From the NCBI GenBank assembly GCA_965224065.1, contig CBDCYF010000005.1, forward strand, positions 620,001 through 684,000: a stretch of DNA of 64,000 nt, written 5' to 3'. A program made the translations under genes and the position numbers. The stretch comes from JAOTZA01 sp965224065 (GTDB taxonomy: Bacteria; Acidobacteriota; Thermoanaerobaculia; Multivoradales; JAHEKO01). Positions 42,832 to 52,091 of the stretch are shown here, in pieces; the stretch's first letter is position 1, and the number at the start of each line of letters is the position of its first letter. Under the pieces are notes generated by a model. It was not told where the DNA came from and searched no databases. It saw nothing but the letters and a program-made list of their open reading frames with translations.

Positions 42832-45456
42832 TTACTCCCCCAGGCGAAACTTCAGACTGTGCAGGAGATTGAGCGCGGCGAGCGGCGACAATCGCTCCAC
42901 GTCGACGTCCCGCAGGATCGCCGCGATGACTTCTTGCGGCGGCGCAAACAGCGCCATCTGGTCCGGACCCTGGCTCTCCGGCCCGTGCCCACGGCCGATA
43001 CGGGGCTTGCCGGCTACGTCGTACTCATGGGACTCGAGATTGTTCAGGACCTCGCCCGCCCGCTCCACCACCGAGGGCGGGATGCCCGCCAAGCGGGCCA
43101 CGTGTAGACCGTACGACTTGTCGGCGCTCCCGGGAATGACCCGGCGGAGAAAGACAATCCGATTCTCCCATTCCTTGACCGCCATCGTTCGGTTGACCAC
43201 TCGCGGCAAGACCGCCGCCAGTTCGGTGAGCTCGTGGTAGTGAGTGGCGAACAGCGTCTTGGGAGCTGGCCCCTCGTGGAGATACTCGACGATCGCCCAA
43301 GCCAGAGAGAGACCGTCAAAGGTCGCCGTGCCCCGGCCGACCTCATCCAGAATCACCAGGCTGTCGGCCGTCGCCTGGTGCAGGATGTTGGCGGTCTCGA
43401 CCATCTCCACCATAAACGTCGATTCGCCTCGCGTGAGATCGTCGCTCGCCCCTACCCGGGTGAAGATCCGGTCGACCGCGGCGATCGACGCGGACCGGGC
43501 GGGCACATAGCTCCCGGCCTGCGCCATCAAGACGATCAAGGCCACCTGCCGCAGGTAGGTCGATTTACCCCCCATGTTGGGCCCGGTCAAAAGAACGATG
43601 TCCCCAGTGGAGGCGTCGATCTCGAGGTCATTGGGAACAAAGTCCTCCTCTCCGAGTTTCTCCACCACCGGATGGCGTCCGTCGCGGATCTCGAGCGCTC
43701 CACCGGCCTCGGTGAGCTCGGGGCGGGTGTAGCGGTTGCGCGCCGCCACCTCCGCCAGACAGGCGACCACGTCAAGCCGCGCCACCGCCTCCGCGATCCG
43801 TGAGATCGTCTCGCCGGAAGCGACAACCGTCAGCCGCAGATTCTCGAAGATCTCGCGTTCGAGCGCGATTTGGCGCTCCTCCGCCGTCAGAATCTGCTCC
43901 TGGAGCTCGTCGAGCTCGGGAATCGAGTAGCGCTCGGCGTTGACCAGGGTCTGTTTGCGGACGTAGTGCTCCGGAACCAGATTCTGGTTGGCCTTGGTGA
44001 CCTCCAGGTAGTAGCCAAAGACCTTGTTGAACCGAACCTTGAGGGAAGCAATACCCGTGGCCTCGCGCTCGGCGGTCTCGAGGGCCAGCAGGTGTTTTTT
44101 TGAGCCCCCCGCCAGCGAGCGCACCCGATCGAGCTCCGGGTCGACGCCTTCGCGGATCACGCCTCCCCGGTTCAGATTGGCCGCGGGCTCCTCGGCAAGC
44201 ACCCGCTGCAGCTCGGCACACAGGGCCGGTGCCGGGTCGGTCGCCCCGATCTCGGCCAAAAACGGCGAGCGCGACTCCTGAAGCTCGACAAAGAGCTCCG
44301 GCAGCGTCTCGAGTGAGGTCCGGAGTGCCGCGGCCTCCCGGGGGGTGATCGAGCCCAGTACGGCCCGGGTGAGCAATCGAGCCGGATCGCCCACCGAGCG
44401 CAAGCTCGAACGAAGCCGCTCTCGCCTCGGCTCGTCGTCCAGCAATTCGTTGACCGCGTCGAGCCGGCGATCGACCGCCGAGGGCGCCCGCCGGGGCCGG
44501 CGCAGCCAATCCCGCAGCAGGCGCCCGCCGGGGGGCGTTACCGAGCGGTCGAGCACCGAGAGCAGGGTCCCCCGTTCCCCGCCGTCGCGCTGGTTCTCAA
44601 ACACCTCCAGATTGCGCAGCGTCGTGGCGTCGAGCGCCATAGCGTCATCGGGCTCCCGCACCGACAAGGACCGTATGTGGGGCAGATCGCTTTGCTGCGT
44701 CTCGCGGACATAGGCCAGGGCCATGGCCGCCGCCCGGATCGCCGGTTGGTCGGCCCCGTCTTGACCGTTGAGTCCAAACCCCCGCAGGGTCGCGGTGCCG
44801 AAGTGTCGCTCGAGGAGCTCGCCGGCGCGTTTTGGATCGAACCACTGGTCTCGACGGACTCGCGTGTCGCAGACGGAGTTCTTCGCCACCCACGCGACCA
44901 CCGATTCCGGCGCGGTGTCTTCCTCGAGCAGGGCTTCCGCCGGGCCTGTCAGCCGAAGATCCTGCACGGCGTCCTCCGGACCTTGCCAGCGGCGGACAAA
45001 GAACGTTCCCGTCGACACATCCAGAAAAGCCCCGGCCCCGCGATCCCCGTCCCAACTGACACTCGCGAGCAGATTCTCTTCCTTGCTTTTCAGCAAGTCG
45101 GGATCGCTCAGGGTTCCGGGCGTCACCACCCGCGTCACTTCCCTGCGAACCAGTCCCTTGGCCTCCGCCGGATCCTCCACCTGGTCGCAGATCGCCGCTT
45201 TGATCCCTGCCTTGAGGAGCTTGGCAAGGTAGACTTCGAGTGCGTGATGAGGCACGCCGCACATCGGGGTCTCGCTCTCCTTGCCCTTGTGCCGCGCAGT
45301 GAGAGCCACCTCGAGAATCGGCGCCACCCGGACCGCGTCGTCAAAAAACACCTCGTAAAAGTCCCCCATCCGGTAGAGGACGACGGCATCGGGATGCTGC
45401 GCTTTCACCTCGGTGTAGTGGCGCAGCATCGGAGTGAGCCGGGCGGACGTGGACAT
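42832..45456 (-). CDS. mutS: DNA mismatch repair protein MutS
   Basis: The 874-residue protein has the mismatch-contact motif GDFYEVFFDDA, the clamp and lever domains, and the ATPase with GPNMGGKST, DEVGRGT and THYHEL. It recognises base mismatches and recruits MutL. ATG 45456 gives the usual N terminus (STSARLTPMLRHYTEVKAQHPD); the upstream GTG 45492 adds 12 residues. The start codon overlaps the start codon of tsaB on the other strand. A TATACT lies 9 bases upstream, so the mRNA may be almost leaderless. Confidence 0.96.
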   Translation of the reverse strand: MSTSARLTPMLRHYTEVKAQHPDAVVLYRMGDFYEVFFDDAVRVAPILEVALTARHKGKESETPMCGVPHHALEVYLAKLLKAGIKAAICDQVEDPAEAKGLVRREVTRVVTPGTLSDPDLLKSKEENLLASVSWDGDRGAGAFLDVSTGTFFVRRWQGPEDAVQDLRLTGPAEALLEEDTAPESVVAWVAKNSVCDTRVRRDQWFDPKRAGELLERHFGTATLRGFGLNGQDGADQPAIRAAAMALAYVRETQQSDLPHIRSLSVREPDDAMALDATTLRNLEVFENQRDGGERGTLLSVLDRSVTPPGGRLLRDWLRRPRRAPSAVDRRLDAVNELLDDEPRRERLRSSLRSVGDPARLLTRAVLGSITPREAAALRTSLETLPELFVELQESRSPFLAEIGATDPAPALCAELQRVLAEEPAANLNRGGVIREGVDPELDRVRSLAGGSKKHLLALETAEREATGIASLKVRFNKVFGYYLEVTKANQNLVPEHYVRKQTLVNAERYSIPELDELQEQILTAEERQIALEREIFENLRLTVVASGETISRIAEAVARLDVVACLAEVAARNRYTRPELTEAGGALEIRDGRHPVVEKLGEEDFVPNDLEIDASTGDIVLLTGPNMGGKSTYLRQVALIVLMAQAGSYVPARSASIAAVDRIFTRVGASDDLTRGESTFMVEMVETANILHQATADSLVILDEVGRGTATFDGLSLAWAIVEYLHEGPAPKTLFATHYHELTELAAVLPRVVNRTMAVKEWENRIVFLRRVIPGSADKSYGLHVARLAGIPPSVVERAGEVLNNLESHEYDVAGKPRIGRGHGPESQGPDQMALFAPPQEVIAAILRDVDVERLSPLAALNLLHSLKFRLGE

Positions 45457-46183
45457 GAGCAAGCAGTATAGCGACTCCCCGACCGTCGGCACGGGCTCCG
45501 GACCGGCTCACGGACCGGTCGTCGCGCTCGATACGGCATCGGCGATCACGAGCGTTGCGGTTTGGGTCCCAGCGGACCGAAAGGACGCCGCCGAAGAGGC
45601 CTTTGACTCACTCCATGCGCCGGGAGGGCGCGCCTCGCGGAGCGTCCTGTCCCTTCTCGACGAGCTTCTCTCCAAGCGGGGAGTCCCCGCGCAGAGAATC
45701 GAAGGGGTCATCGCCAACCGGGGTCCCGGGAGCTTCACCGGGTTGCGGGTCGGCTTGGCGACGGCGCTGGGTCTTGCCGAGAGTCTTGGCGCGCGAGCGA
45801 CGGCGGTGACGGGCTTGCGCGCGCTGGCCGCGCAGGCAGGGTCTGCAGAATCCGAGGACAATCGGCGCATCCTCGCGGTGGTCGACGCTCTGCGTGACGA
45901 GTGGTTCGCGCAGCCCTTCGCGCCGAGCGGGGTCGCGCTGGCGGATCCCGAGGTGATCTCCGGCCAGCGGCTCTCCGAATGGGCGCCGTGCATGATCACC
46001 GGTTTTGGTCTCGAGGGCCTGCCGCCAGAGGTTCGAGATCACCCCGAGATCGCAACTGTCGAGGCCGGTCCGCTAGCTCCGACCCTGCTCGAGCTCGCCC
46101 GCCGCGGCGGGATCGAGTGGAACGCGAGTCTGCTCACCCAGCCGCTCTACCTCCGCGCCCCCGCCGCCAAGCAAGCCGGTTAG
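45455..46183 (+). CDS. tsaB: tRNA threonylcarbamoyladenosine biosynthesis protein TsaB
   Basis: The 242-residue ASKHA-fold protein has VVALDTAS at the start of the fold and NRGPGSFTGLRVG, the TsaB hallmark. It scaffolds TsaD/TsaE in forming t6A37 on tRNAs. ATG 45455 gives a 26-residue lead-in; GTG 45434 is an alternative. The ATG overlaps the mutS ATG on the other strand, so both promoters must lie within the partner's coding region or the first few bases. Confidence 0.92.
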   Translation: MSKQYSDSPTVGTGSGPAHGPVVALDTASAITSVAVWVPADRKDAAEEAFDSLHAPGGRASRSVLSLLDELLSKRGVPAQRIEGVIANRGPGSFTGLRVGLATALGLAESLGARATAVTGLRALAAQAGSAESEDNRRILAVVDALRDEWFAQPFAPSGVALADPEVISGQRLSEWAPCMITGFGLEGLPPEVRDHPEIATVEAGPLAPTLLELARRGGIEWNASLLTQPLYLRAPAAKQAG

Positions 46184-46229
46184 CCCGTCCTTTCTCACCG
46201 GGGCCGCGGGCGCTGCGGCAGTGTCAGGG

Positions 46230-47672
46230 CTAGCCGGGCTTGTACCCCACCAGCCCGAAGTCCTGGAACCCGTAGAGAAGGCCGTCCAGCCGATCGCGCA
46301 GCCGGTTGACGCCGTCGGCGAGCCGGAGGAGCTCAGGGGTGAGCTCGGCGGTATCGATCTCAGGCAACCGCTCCGCGGCTGGAAACGGCTGCAGATCGAT
46401 CCGTTCCACCGGGTCAAAGCCGACGATCTCGAAGACCGACTTGAGGCTGTCCGGATGGACCGGCCGACGATGGGTGGGATCGAGCCAGAAGTTGCTCGCT
46501 CCAACCACCAGGGACAGCGGGCTGGGGCTCTCGAGCACCAGCACCCCACCCGGCTTGAGCGCCCCCCAGGCCAAACGGACCAACCGCTCGAGCCGCTCGG
46601 CCGGCAAATGCTCGATGACGTGAAACGACACCACTGCGCCCAGCTTTTCGTGCTGACGCGACCCGAGCGCGGAGAAAAGATCCGAGACCTCGGCCGAGAG
46701 TCCTTTCTCGCGGCACCGGGCGACCATCTCGACATTGGTGTCCACCCCGGAGCCGGGGATCCCGTGTGAGGCCAGAAACTCGAGCGCCTCCCCGCGGCCA
46801 CAGCCCAGATCCAGAACCTCGCCGTGGCCACGAAGGATCTCGACATAGGGCTCCAGCCGCGGGCCGATCTCCTCCTCCCGGCCGCGAAAGAACGATTCGA
46901 ACTCGACATAGGTTTCGTCCGCCACGGCTTGGGCCAGCTCCGCCGGCCCACCGGACTCGGCCACTTCGAGCAGCGCCCCCAGCCGGCTCCAGCGCTCGCG
47001 ACTCAACTCCCGGTAGCGATCCAGCTTCTGGTCGAGACGCGAAAAGAGCGCCGCTGTGTGCTCCATGACTTCCTGATAGCCCCGGTTGTGGAACCCTTCC
47101 AGGTGATCGAGACGGCGGGCGTGCGAATCAAGAAACTTCAGGTGATTGTCCCGGAGCTGGTACACCTCTTCCCGCAAGCTCACGGCCATCTCTTCGTGCT
47201 CGCGCTCCTCCGCCTCGCGCAGCAGGCGTAGATCGCGGGTCAGCTCGGATTGCACCGTCTGGAGGTCCTTTCCCAGACCGCCCAGGCTGTTCTCGATCCG
47301 CCCGACCGCCCCCTCCATCGACTCGATCGCACGGACCGAGCTCGCCAGGGTCGCGGCGTGGTCAACGGCTCGCTCGAGCTCCGCCTGGACTTTCAAGTTG
47401 TAGGCGCGCTGGCGTTCCCACAGGTCCGCTTGCGGCTTCCGGACGGCGCCTCGAAAGAGTTTTTTGAGCCAGACGATGGGCTGGCCCAGCCAGCCCCGAT
47501 GACTGCGGATGGGAAAGGTCCGATCCGCCTCCCAGACCCCGCGCCAGCCCGACAGATCGGCCTCCCGGCCGACCTGGAAGGAGTCGATATCGGGCGGGTC
47601 GCCGTGTGGCGGATCGGCAGTCACCTTGGGCTCCGGGGAGATGTCATTCGGGCGCGGCAATTTACCACGCAC
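46230..47672 (-). CDS. coiled-coil class I SAM-dependent methyltransferase
   Basis: The 480-residue protein has a variable N terminus, a long coiled coil (about 90-230) and a Rossmann methyltransferase domain (about 260-430) with VLDLGCGRGEALEFL and later HVIEHLP. Similar coil-plus-methyltransferase proteins cap or modify surface polysaccharides (WbdD-like chain-length control); that role is inference from layout. It follows the membrane glycosyltransferase-like gene by 7 bp on the same strand, which supports a cell-surface glycan job. Confidence 0.8.
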   Translation of the reverse strand: MRGKLPRPNDISPEPKVTADPPHGDPPDIDSFQVGREADLSGWRGVWEADRTFPIRSHRGWLGQPIVWLKKLFRGAVRKPQADLWERQRAYNLKVQAELERAVDHAATLASSVRAIESMEGAVGRIENSLGGLGKDLQTVQSELTRDLRLLREAEEREHEEMAVSLREEVYQLRDNHLKFLDSHARRLDHLEGFHNRGYQEVMEHTAALFSRLDQKLDRYRELSRERWSRLGALLEVAESGGPAELAQAVADETYVEFESFFRGREEEIGPRLEPYVEILRGHGEVLDLGCGRGEALEFLASHGIPGSGVDTNVEMVARCREKGLSAEVSDLFSALGSRQHEKLGAVVSFHVIEHLPAERLERLVRLAWGALKPGGVLVLESPSPLSLVVGASNFWLDPTHRRPVHPDSLKSVFEIVGFDPVERIDLQPFPAAERLPEIDTAELTPELLRLADGVNRLRDRLDGLLYGFQDFGLVGYKPG

Positions 47673-47679
47673 CCGACCG

Positions 47680-49917
47680 TCAACCGGGACCCTCCGCCGC
47701 CTCGATGGCTTCGGGCTCGACCAATCTGACGGTTGATCGAGCCAGCGGGATCCCCGTCCATTCCTCGAACCAGCGATGGCCGCCGATCACCAAGTCGACG
47801 GTCATCTCGTAGCGGCCCACCCGCCGAGGCCACCGAACCGCCATCTCCAGCTCGGCCACACCCCCCGGCTCCACCCGCTCGAGTGGTGTTATCGGGCCCC
47901 GAAACGGCTTCCGGGTTTCGTCTCGAGGCAGCGGCCACAGCCGGTAGCCGAGGTGGATCGGGACCGAGTCGCGGCTCGCCCAATGCCGCCAGCCGGCGTT
48001 GCGTAAGCGGATCGGAATCCTCTGGCGCCGCCCGGCCTTGCCCCGCCGGGGCAGCGCCATCTCGACTGCCTCGCCTGCGTAGAACTTGCGGGCAAGACGG
48101 TAGGGGCCAAAGTAGCGGATCTCGGCACCGGCCTCGGTGCCGTCTGCGGTCTCGAGCGACAGGCGAGCCACCCAGGCCTCCAGGCTCGTCGACAGATCCC
48201 ACCAGTAGGGGTGCCGGCGTAGCGGCGGCGACGCCTTTGCTTCCACAAAGGCCCACGAGCCGCCCTGCCCGTCGGGCGTGAGTGGAAAATGCTCGAGGCG
48301 CAACCAATCTCGAACCACCAGGGTCGCGTCGGGATGATCCGCCTGCACCAGAAACCTGAGAGTTCGATCCGTGCGGCCGCTGGCCACTACCAGCTCGGTC
48401 GGGGACGCGTCCGAGCGCAGTCGAAACCCGTGCTCTTCGACGCGCGCGTGCGGATCCACAAACCGGACGAGCTCATCCGACCAGTAGCGGTCACGGCGGC
48501 CATCCAGCGCCGGCGCGGTCGATTCGTAGGGCAACAGGCGGAAGACACCTGCGTACGCGTGGCTCTGGCTCGGTTCCTCGAGGCCCCGGTTGCGACTGGC
48601 CGAGGCGATCGCGGACACAAAGACGACCGCGGCCACCGACCAAGCGACGGCCATGGCCCTGCGCGACGGCAGCGAGCGCGGTGCCAGAAGCAGCAACGCG
48701 TAGGTGGTCAGGAAATAACGGTTGCCGACAAAGGTCGCACCACCGAAGTAGTTTCGCGGCATCCAGACAAGGTGGAAGAAAATCAGCCCCGCGGCTCCCA
48801 GCAAGAGGATCCATCCGACGGCGTCCGGTTTGCGAAGCGCTGCCCAGAGCAGCAGAAACGCCACGGGAAAATAGATCAACACGCCGGTATGCCTCCCGAT
48901 CAGAAAGTAGAGCGCAGCATAGGCGCTCACCCGCGGCTCGAGTTGCGGCACCAGCCCCATCCGCTCGGTCGCCTGGCCGGCCTCGAAGTGCGCCAGCGCA
49001 TCCTCGGCGCCCTCACCCACCGGGTACCCGATCGCCGGATTGAACGTTGCCCGTAGCGCTTTATGCGGAATCGGGGCGCCCTCGAGCCGTTGATTGGCGA
49101 GGACGACCAGGAAAAGAGCCGCCCCGAGCGCCGCGGCTGTGATCGCTGCACGGGCGAACCGCCGTCTCGCAGCCAGAACCGTCACCGGCAACACTCCGAT
49201 CAGGACATTCGGGTAGCGCATCCCGGCCGCGCAGGCGAGAAAGAACACACCGGCCACCGGTGCCCAGCTCGAATCCAGAAACCGATGGATGGCCGCCGGC
49301 TGGCTGCCACCCGACCCGCTGCGACGCGGGCCGCGCTCAGAGGCGAGACAGAGGACCAGACCGGCCACGACCAGCGAGGCCTGCAACGAATCGCTCATTG
49401 TCCACACGACGTAGGAGAGGATCACGCTGGTGCCGGCAAAGGTCACCAGCACCCACCGCACTCGGTCCAGATCCGGCTCAGAGCGACCCAGGTAGACGGC
49501 TGCGAGCCAAAGCGCTGCTGCAAGCGCCATAACGTTGAGCGCCACGAGACCCGCCTGCCCGGCGATCCCGAAGGGAAGCGCTCCGAGAAGCGGGTAGACC
49601 GCCGGTTTGGAGTAGGCGATCTTCGAACCGACACGCTGCAGGATCACCGCGCGCCGCCCACCGGGCGGATGCGCCTCGACGCGGGCACGATCCTCCACCC
49701 CGAACTCGAGATCGCCGTCCTTGGCCAGGCTCTCCGCCATGGCCAGGAAGGTGCCCTCGTCCCCGCTGACGGTCGTGGCGGTTTGCCGGGCGGCCAGAAG
49801 CGCCACATGCGCGCCTGCCGCAAGCGCCAGCGCCAACCACGGCAGCCAGCGTCTTGCCCGGATGTCTTCGCGACGACTCAAGGGGATCCGCCCGGCGGCG
49901 AGGGGGCCACCGTCCAT
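47680..49917 (-). CDS. GT-C/PMT-like membrane protein with C-terminal beta-sandwich domain
   Basis: The 745-residue protein has about ten membrane helices in the first 470 residues. An early loop with SGDEGTFLAMAESL carries the Asp-Glu pair typical of PMT/ArnT-type glycosyltransferases that use lipid-linked sugars. The C-terminal 130 residues form an Ig-like domain (VPIHLGYRLW, GRYEMTVDLVIGGHRWFEEW). Another beta-rich segment lies between. ATG 49917 is chosen because the further extension overlaps the CAP gene; no strong Shine-Dalgarno is visible. Substrate unknown. Confidence 0.75.
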   Translation of the reverse strand: MDGGPLAAGRIPLSRREDIRARRWLPWLALALAAGAHVALLAARQTATTVSGDEGTFLAMAESLAKDGDLEFGVEDRARVEAHPPGGRRAVILQRVGSKIAYSKPAVYPLLGALPFGIAGQAGLVALNVMALAAALWLAAVYLGRSEPDLDRVRWVLVTFAGTSVILSYVVWTMSDSLQASLVVAGLVLCLASERGPRRSGSGGSQPAAIHRFLDSSWAPVAGVFFLACAAGMRYPNVLIGVLPVTVLAARRRFARAAITAAALGAALFLVVLANQRLEGAPIPHKALRATFNPAIGYPVGEGAEDALAHFEAGQATERMGLVPQLEPRVSAYAALYFLIGRHTGVLIYFPVAFLLLWAALRKPDAVGWILLLGAAGLIFFHLVWMPRNYFGGATFVGNRYFLTTYALLLLAPRSLPSRRAMAVAWSVAAVVFVSAIASASRNRGLEEPSQSHAYAGVFRLLPYESTAPALDGRRDRYWSDELVRFVDPHARVEEHGFRLRSDASPTELVVASGRTDRTLRFLVQADHPDATLVVRDWLRLEHFPLTPDGQGGSWAFVEAKASPPLRRHPYWWDLSTSLEAWVARLSLETADGTEAGAEIRYFGPYRLARKFYAGEAVEMALPRRGKAGRRQRIPIRLRNAGWRHWASRDSVPIHLGYRLWPLPRDETRKPFRGPITPLERVEPGGVAELEMAVRWPRRVGRYEMTVDLVIGGHRWFEEWTGIPLARSTVRLVEPEAIEAAEGPG

Positions 49918-49963
49918 CGAAAGGATACCGGACGGCGCGAGCTTCCCACCTCGATGGTCGCGG

Positions 49964-50905
49964 TCAGGCGGATCCCAACATCTGCACCCACAGAATCCGG
50001 AAGCCCTGTTGATTGCGACCCACCGAGACCCCAAAACCCACCCTCGAAGATCGGCGATCGAGCAGGTTCTGGCGGTGCCCGGCGCTTTCCATCCACCCGT
50101 CGATCACCTCGGCCGCGCTCTCCTGCCCATGCGCCAGATTCTCGGCAATGCGACGGTTGAAGCAATTCCCGGCGCGCGCCCGGTACATGGCGTCCCGACG
50201 ATCCGGCGAGACATGGCCATAGAAGGACTCCTCCAACATGCGTTCCGCGTAGGCCTGGGCCACCCTCTCGAGGCAAGCGTCGGACGAGAGCGGGGAGCGC
50301 CCACGGGCGGCACGGGCTTCATTCGACAGCGCGAGGAGCTCGGCCCGCACCCGGTTCAGGTCACCCAGGCCGGCGGTCCGAATCGCAAAGTCGCCCGCCA
50401 TCGAGAGTGCCGGCACCAGAACCACCACCTGCAGGCTTCCCCACCCTCCCACACCGACGCCCAACTCGCGGAGCCCGGGGTCGAGAAGCCCTCGGGGCGC
50501 TTGCGGGCCAGGCGGGCCGAAAAGCAAGTCATCGAGCGCGGTCTCGGCCGCCGCTTCGGTCACGACGGCGTGAACCGTCGCCCGTCGCGGTTCATAGCCC
50601 TCCTCGCGCAACCATCCGGTCAGGTCCCCGGTGGTGATCGTGGCCTCGGGAAGCCGCCCGTCACGGCCGCTCTGGCCGGCGGTCTGCTCGAGCGCCAGCC
50701 GAACACCGGCCTGCGCCGCTCGATCGAGCGCCGGATGCCGCGCAAGGGACACCAGCCCGGCGCCCGCGCGTTCCCGGTTGACCCTAGCCACCAAATCGGC
50801 GCGGATCAGCTCCAAGACCGAAGATTCGCCCGGTGACGACTGGGGCCACCCGACGGCCGCGAAAATAAGTGGCAGAAAAATCAGGATTCGGATCGAGCGC
50901 AGCAC
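49964..50905 (-). CDS. exported double CAP/SCP-domain protein
   Basis: The 313-residue product starts at GTG and has a signal peptide (ILIFLPLIFAAVGWPQ). The C-terminal 125 residues are a full CAP domain: YGHVSPD, IAENLAHG and GWMESAGHRQNLLD. The N-terminal 140 residues repeat the CAP outline (VARVNRERAGAGLVSLARHPALDRAAQ) but lack the His/Glu motifs, so one copy looks degenerate. CAP proteins bind ligands or act at cell surfaces; no enzyme activity can be claimed. It is divergent from the YdcH-like gene. Confidence 0.85.
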   Translation of the reverse strand: MLRSIRILIFLPLIFAAVGWPQSSPGESSVLELIRADLVARVNRERAGAGLVSLARHPALDRAAQAGVRLALEQTAGQSGRDGRLPEATITTGDLTGWLREEGYEPRRATVHAVVTEAAAETALDDLLFGPPGPQAPRGLLDPGLRELGVGVGGWGSLQVVVLVPALSMAGDFAIRTAGLGDLNRVRAELLALSNEARAARGRSPLSSDACLERVAQAYAERMLEESFYGHVSPDRRDAMYRARAGNCFNRRIAENLAHGQESAAEVIDGWMESAGHRQNLLDRRSSRVGFGVSVGRNQQGFRILWVQMLGSA

Positions 50906-51097
50906 GCCTTCAGCCTAGCAGCCCGAGTCAGCGGGGTTGCCCACCGCCACGCCCCTTGCTATCCTCTAACCGTCAAGCGCTCAATGAGTTCGACCAGCCG
51001 AGAGATACGCCCGACCGCCCCACCTCGCGGTGGCCCCGGCGCGATCTCAACCACTTCCAACCAAGGATCCCAAAGGATCGCAGGGAGGCCGAAGTAC

Positions 51098-51334
51098 ATG
51101 CCGAACATCAATGACGGACTGCGAGAGGAGCTGCTCGAAACGGACGATGAGTTCCGCCGTCTCCACGAGGAACACCAGGACTACAAGAGACGGCTGGATG
51201 AATTGAAGCAGAAGTCCTTTCTCTCCCAGGCCGACGAGTTCGACGCAAAAAAGATCAAGCTTCACAAGCTCAAGCTAAAAGACCGGATGGCGGCGATCAT
51301 CCGGACGCACCGGGAAACCCGCGTCTCCGCCTGA
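51098..51334 (+). CDS. YdcH/DUF465-family small protein
   Basis: The 78-residue helical protein has the DUF465 pattern (FRRLHEEHQDYKRRLDEL and KKIKLHKLKLKDRM). AGGGAGG lies well placed before ATG 51098. Function is unknown in the family. An intrinsic terminator follows at once. Confidence 0.88.
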   Translation: MPNINDGLREELLETDDEFRRLHEEHQDYKRRLDELKQKSFLSQADEFDAKKIKLHKLKLKDRMAAIIRTHRETRVSA

Positions 51335-51360
51335 GCCGAATCGCATCGTCTTGATTCGAA

Positions 51361-51389
51361 AGGGAGGGGCGACGCGCCCCTCTCTTTTT
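51361..51389 (+). terminator. intrinsic terminator after the YdcH-like gene
   Basis: Stem GAGGGGCG, loop ACG, stem CGCCCCTC, extended by an A-T, a G-C and a wobble pair, then TTTTT. This is the clearest terminator in the window. It separates the YdcH-like gene from psd. Confidence 0.85.
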
Positions 51390-51407
51390 GTTGTCTCCAC
51401 CTCCATA

Positions 51408-52091
51408 ATGTCGATTGCCAGGGAAGCGTGGCCTTTCGCCGCGCCGGTTCTGTTGGCTGCCGGCGTGGCGCTGGCGCTGCGGCTTCCCAAGACCGGGCTC
51501 GTTCTCGCGCTCGCCGGCCTGCTGCTTCTGGCCTTCTTCCGCATCCCCGACCGGCGGTTCACGGGACCCGCCAACACCGTCATCGCCCCTGCCAACGGAG
51601 TGGTAACACGGATCGATCAAGTGGAACCGGCCGAGATCGGGCCAGGCCGAATGCACCGCATCGTGACCTTTCTGTCGGTGTTCAACGTCCACGCCCAGCG
51701 CGCGCCGGTCTCGGGCGAGGTCGTCGCCAGCCGCTTTCGCGAGGGCCGCAAGGTCGCGGCGTTTCGCGACGACGCCGGAGATCTCAACCAGAGCCATCTG
51801 ACCGTCTTGCGACGGCCAAACGGCGATCAAGTCGGTGTGCGGCAGATCGCCGGGCTCCTCGCCCGGAGAGTCGTCGGCTATCTCGAGACCAGTGACTCGG
51901 TCGAGCGTGGCGAGCTCATCGGTCTCATCAAATTCGGTTCGCGAGTCGACCTGTACCTTCCGGAGGAATATCGGGTGGAAGTGACCAAGGGGCAAAAGCT
52001 GGTCGAGGGCCTTACTGTGGTCGCAACGGCACCGGCCACCGAGAGCACGGGCCTGGACAGCCAACAGATTCCCAACGGGGAAGGACCGTGA
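51408..52091 (+). CDS. psd: phosphatidylserine decarboxylase, short type
   Basis: The 227-residue proenzyme makes phosphatidylethanolamine. Two membrane segments open the protein, followed by the family phrases VIAPANGVV, FLSVFNVHAQRAP and IKFGSRVDLYLPE. Self-cleavage at the Gly-Ser of FGSR forms the pyruvoyl group. ATG 51408 is chosen since an upstream TTG would lie before the terminator. GTGA overlap couples it with the ASADH-like gene. Confidence 0.92.
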   Translation: MSIAREAWPFAAPVLLAAGVALALRLPKTGLVLALAGLLLLAFFRIPDRRFTGPANTVIAPANGVVTRIDQVEPAEIGPGRMHRIVTFLSVFNVHAQRAPVSGEVVASRFREGRKVAAFRDDAGDLNQSHLTVLRRPNGDQVGVRQIAGLLARRVVGYLETSDSVERGELIGLIKFGSRVDLYLPEEYRVEVTKGQKLVEGLTVVATAPATESTGLDSQQIPNGEGP

